From NCBI RefSeq assembly GCF_020524045.1, contig NZ_JAIVKL010000009.1, positions 62,001-126,000 on the forward strand: a stretch of DNA of 64,000 nt. The letters are read 5' to 3'. The translations under genes and the position numbers were made by a program. This document shows positions 63,004 through 64,000 of the stretch, piece after piece (position 1 is the stretch's first letter; each line of letters starts with the position of its first letter). The stretch comes from Metabacillus litoralis. GTDB taxonomy: Bacteria > Bacillota > Bacilli > Bacillales > Bacillaceae. The notes beneath the pieces were generated by a model. It searched no databases and was not told where the DNA came from. It saw only the letters and a list, made by a program, of their open reading frames with translations.

Positions 63004-63948
63004 ATGTGGCAGTGGTTTATGATGTCTTTAGCTACCGTTGTGTTAGTTAGCTCATTGTTTTTATATGTTGTTAGTCGTCTCCTTCTATCTCCGAGAAAAG
63101 TTGCTTATGATAAAACTTATAAGCTTGGGATACAAAAAGGTGAAATAGATGATCAAGTTTTTCAAACGATAAATAAGGAAGAAGTATATATTCGTTCTTA
63201 TCATGGATACAAGCTACATGGCATGCTTTTTCCTGTAGAGAATAGTAAAAAAGTGATTATTATTGCACACGGGATAAAATGGTCGTTGTTTGGCAGCTTT
63301 AAGTATGTAGAAATGTTTCAAAAAAGAGGATTTCATGTTCTTTTATGTGACCATCGTTTTCATGGTTTGAGTGGAGGGTCATACACATCATTTGGGTATT
63401 ATGAAAAAGATGACTTAAAGGCATGGATTGATTATGCAACAACGAGGTTTGGGAAGAAAGCGTATATAGGTCTTTTAGGAGAATCACTTGGTGCTGCTTC
63501 AGCACTTGAAGTAAGTAAGCGAGATCACAGAGTGCGATTTTGTATAGCCGATTGTGCATTTAGTGATTTTAGATCATTATTGAAATTAAGATTAAAATTG
63601 GACTTGAAAATACGATTTTATCCTTTAATAGATGCTATTAGTTATTTGGTCAAGCTTCGTCATGGGTGGAGCTTTCCAGAAATTTCGCCAATAAAAGGTC
63701 TAGAAAAGATAAAAACCCCCATACTCTTTATTCATGGAAAAAGAGATTCATTTATACCGTTACAAATGACAATCGAAATGTTTAAGCGAAAAAAAGGGAA
63801 GAAAACACTCTATATTGTACCTGAAGCAGGACATGCAGAAGCTTATAATACGGATCCGAAAGGCTATGAAAGAAAGGTTATTGAGTTCATTAAAGAAATT
63901 GAACAAGCTTGTCCAGGAAGCTTGCTCAAAGAAAAACAGCGTGTTTAG
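63004..63948 (+). CDS. Membrane-anchored alpha/beta hydrolase
   Basis: The 314-residue protein has one N-terminal membrane helix (about 3-25) and an alpha/beta-hydrolase domain. The nucleophile elbow is GLLGESLGAAS (GxSxG). The acid is probably the Asp in HGKRDSFIP, and the catalytic His lies in EAGHAEAY. VIIIAHGI supplies the oxyanion region. It resembles the YqkD/YfhR-type membrane-bound hydrolases of Bacillus. The ATG at 63004 is 7 nt after GGGATGAG; an in-frame ATG at 62992 overlaps that site. The substrate is unknown. Confidence 0.85.
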   Translation: MWQWFMMSLATVVLVSSLFLYVVSRLLLSPRKVAYDKTYKLGIQKGEIDDQVFQTINKEEVYIRSYHGYKLHGMLFPVENSKKVIIIAHGIKWSLFGSFKYVEMFQKRGFHVLLCDHRFHGLSGGSYTSFGYYEKDDLKAWIDYATTRFGKKAYIGLLGESLGAASALEVSKRDHRVRFCIADCAFSDFRSLLKLRLKLDLKIRFYPLIDAISYLVKLRHGWSFPEISPIKGLEKIKTPILFIHGKRDSFIPLQMTIEMFKRKKGKKTLYIVPEAGHAEAYNTDPKGYERKVIEFIKEIEQACPGSLLKEKQRV

Positions 63949-63966
63949 TAAGTGTGCTCTGTTCAG

Positions 63967-64000
63967 AAGGCTCTTTTCTGAACGATTATTGCTAATTGAT
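63967..64000 (-). repeat. Partial candidate MITE at the window edge
   Basis: AAGGCTCTTTTCTGAACGAT followed by TATTGCTAATT is the reverse complement of the right end of the other copies. The remainder lies beyond the window. Confidence 0.6.

Noticed and set aside
1-64000. tRNA, rRNA, prophage or complete insertion sequence
   Set aside because: No cloverleaf-like, ribosomal, phage structural or transposase sequence was seen on either strand by reading.

Overview
The window is a 64 kb stretch of low-G+C chromosome from a Bacillaceae bacterium (Bacillus sensu lato, possibly Metabacillus-like). Support comes from AT-rich DNA, strong AAGGAGG-type ribosome binding sites, frequent TTG/GTG starts, intrinsic terminators with long U-runs, and gene sets with clear Bacillus subtilis counterparts: natAB with natRK, yfmR, hemAT, nos beside a yflJ-like gene, a ytrAB-like operon, and a GlpP-type antiterminator. 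There is no rRNA, tRNA, prophage, complete insertion sequence or CRISPR array. All family names come from reading motifs; no database search was run.

Layout. 0-2 kb: two overlapping minus-strand genes of unknown function. 2.2-7.4 kb: a sucrose locus (LacI-type repressor, PTS IIBC, sucrose-6-phosphate hydrolase, fructokinase) with three GGAACCGGTTCC-type operators. 7.6-9.4 kb: a 7TMR-DISM diguanylate cyclase. 9.4-13.5 kb: small genes plus two paralogous two-domain MpsC/DUF2294 proteins, interleaved with four copies of a candidate MITE. 13.5-19 kb: 3D-domain cell-wall protein, Fsr-like efflux pump, ilvD. 19.3-21.6 kb: TauE/SafE exporter, a CD3324-like regulator behind a leader peptide with mutually exclusive hairpins, and a FusB-like EF-G-binding protein with its own structured leader. 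22-25.8 kb: NatAB sodium exporter divergent from NatR/NatK. 26-28.8 kb: PadR-chrA and small membrane proteins. 28.9-29.9 kb: a non-coding array of 52-bp hairpin repeats. 30-34.3 kb: sugar epimerase and a heterodimeric ABC exporter. 34.7-41 kb: a glycerol-3-phosphate operon (glpP-like, ugpC-A-E-B) behind a terminator-type leader, then a glycerophosphodiesterase. 41-46.5 kb: AGCS symporter, small genes, ytrAB-like operon. 47-53 kb: HemAT, a 21-bp tandem repeat, YfmR, an MTHFS-like protein, NO synthase. 53-64 kb: chemoreceptor, MFS pump, lone HipA-like kinase, second AGCS symporter, lipoprotein, small membrane proteins, phytoene-desaturase-like oxidoreductase, alpha/beta hydrolase.

How genes work together. 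The scr genes import sucrose as sucrose-6-phosphate and split it into glucose-6-phosphate and fructose, which ScrK phosphorylates. The ugp genes import glycerol-3-phosphate or its diesters under a GlpP-type antiterminator that can sense the same metabolite. NatR/NatK most likely control the divergent natAB genes through paired direct repeats. PadR and the YtrA-like GntR protein each have an inverted repeat in their own promoter region.

Most unusual material: (i) the leader-peptide/alternative-hairpin/RBS-sequestering arrangement before the CD3324-like gene and a second structured leader before the FusB-like gene; (ii) the 52-bp hairpin array; (iii) a ~160-bp MITE-like family, one copy flanked by a perfect 9-bp direct repeat; (iv) large palindromic repeats whose inner stem differs between copies but stays self-complementary.
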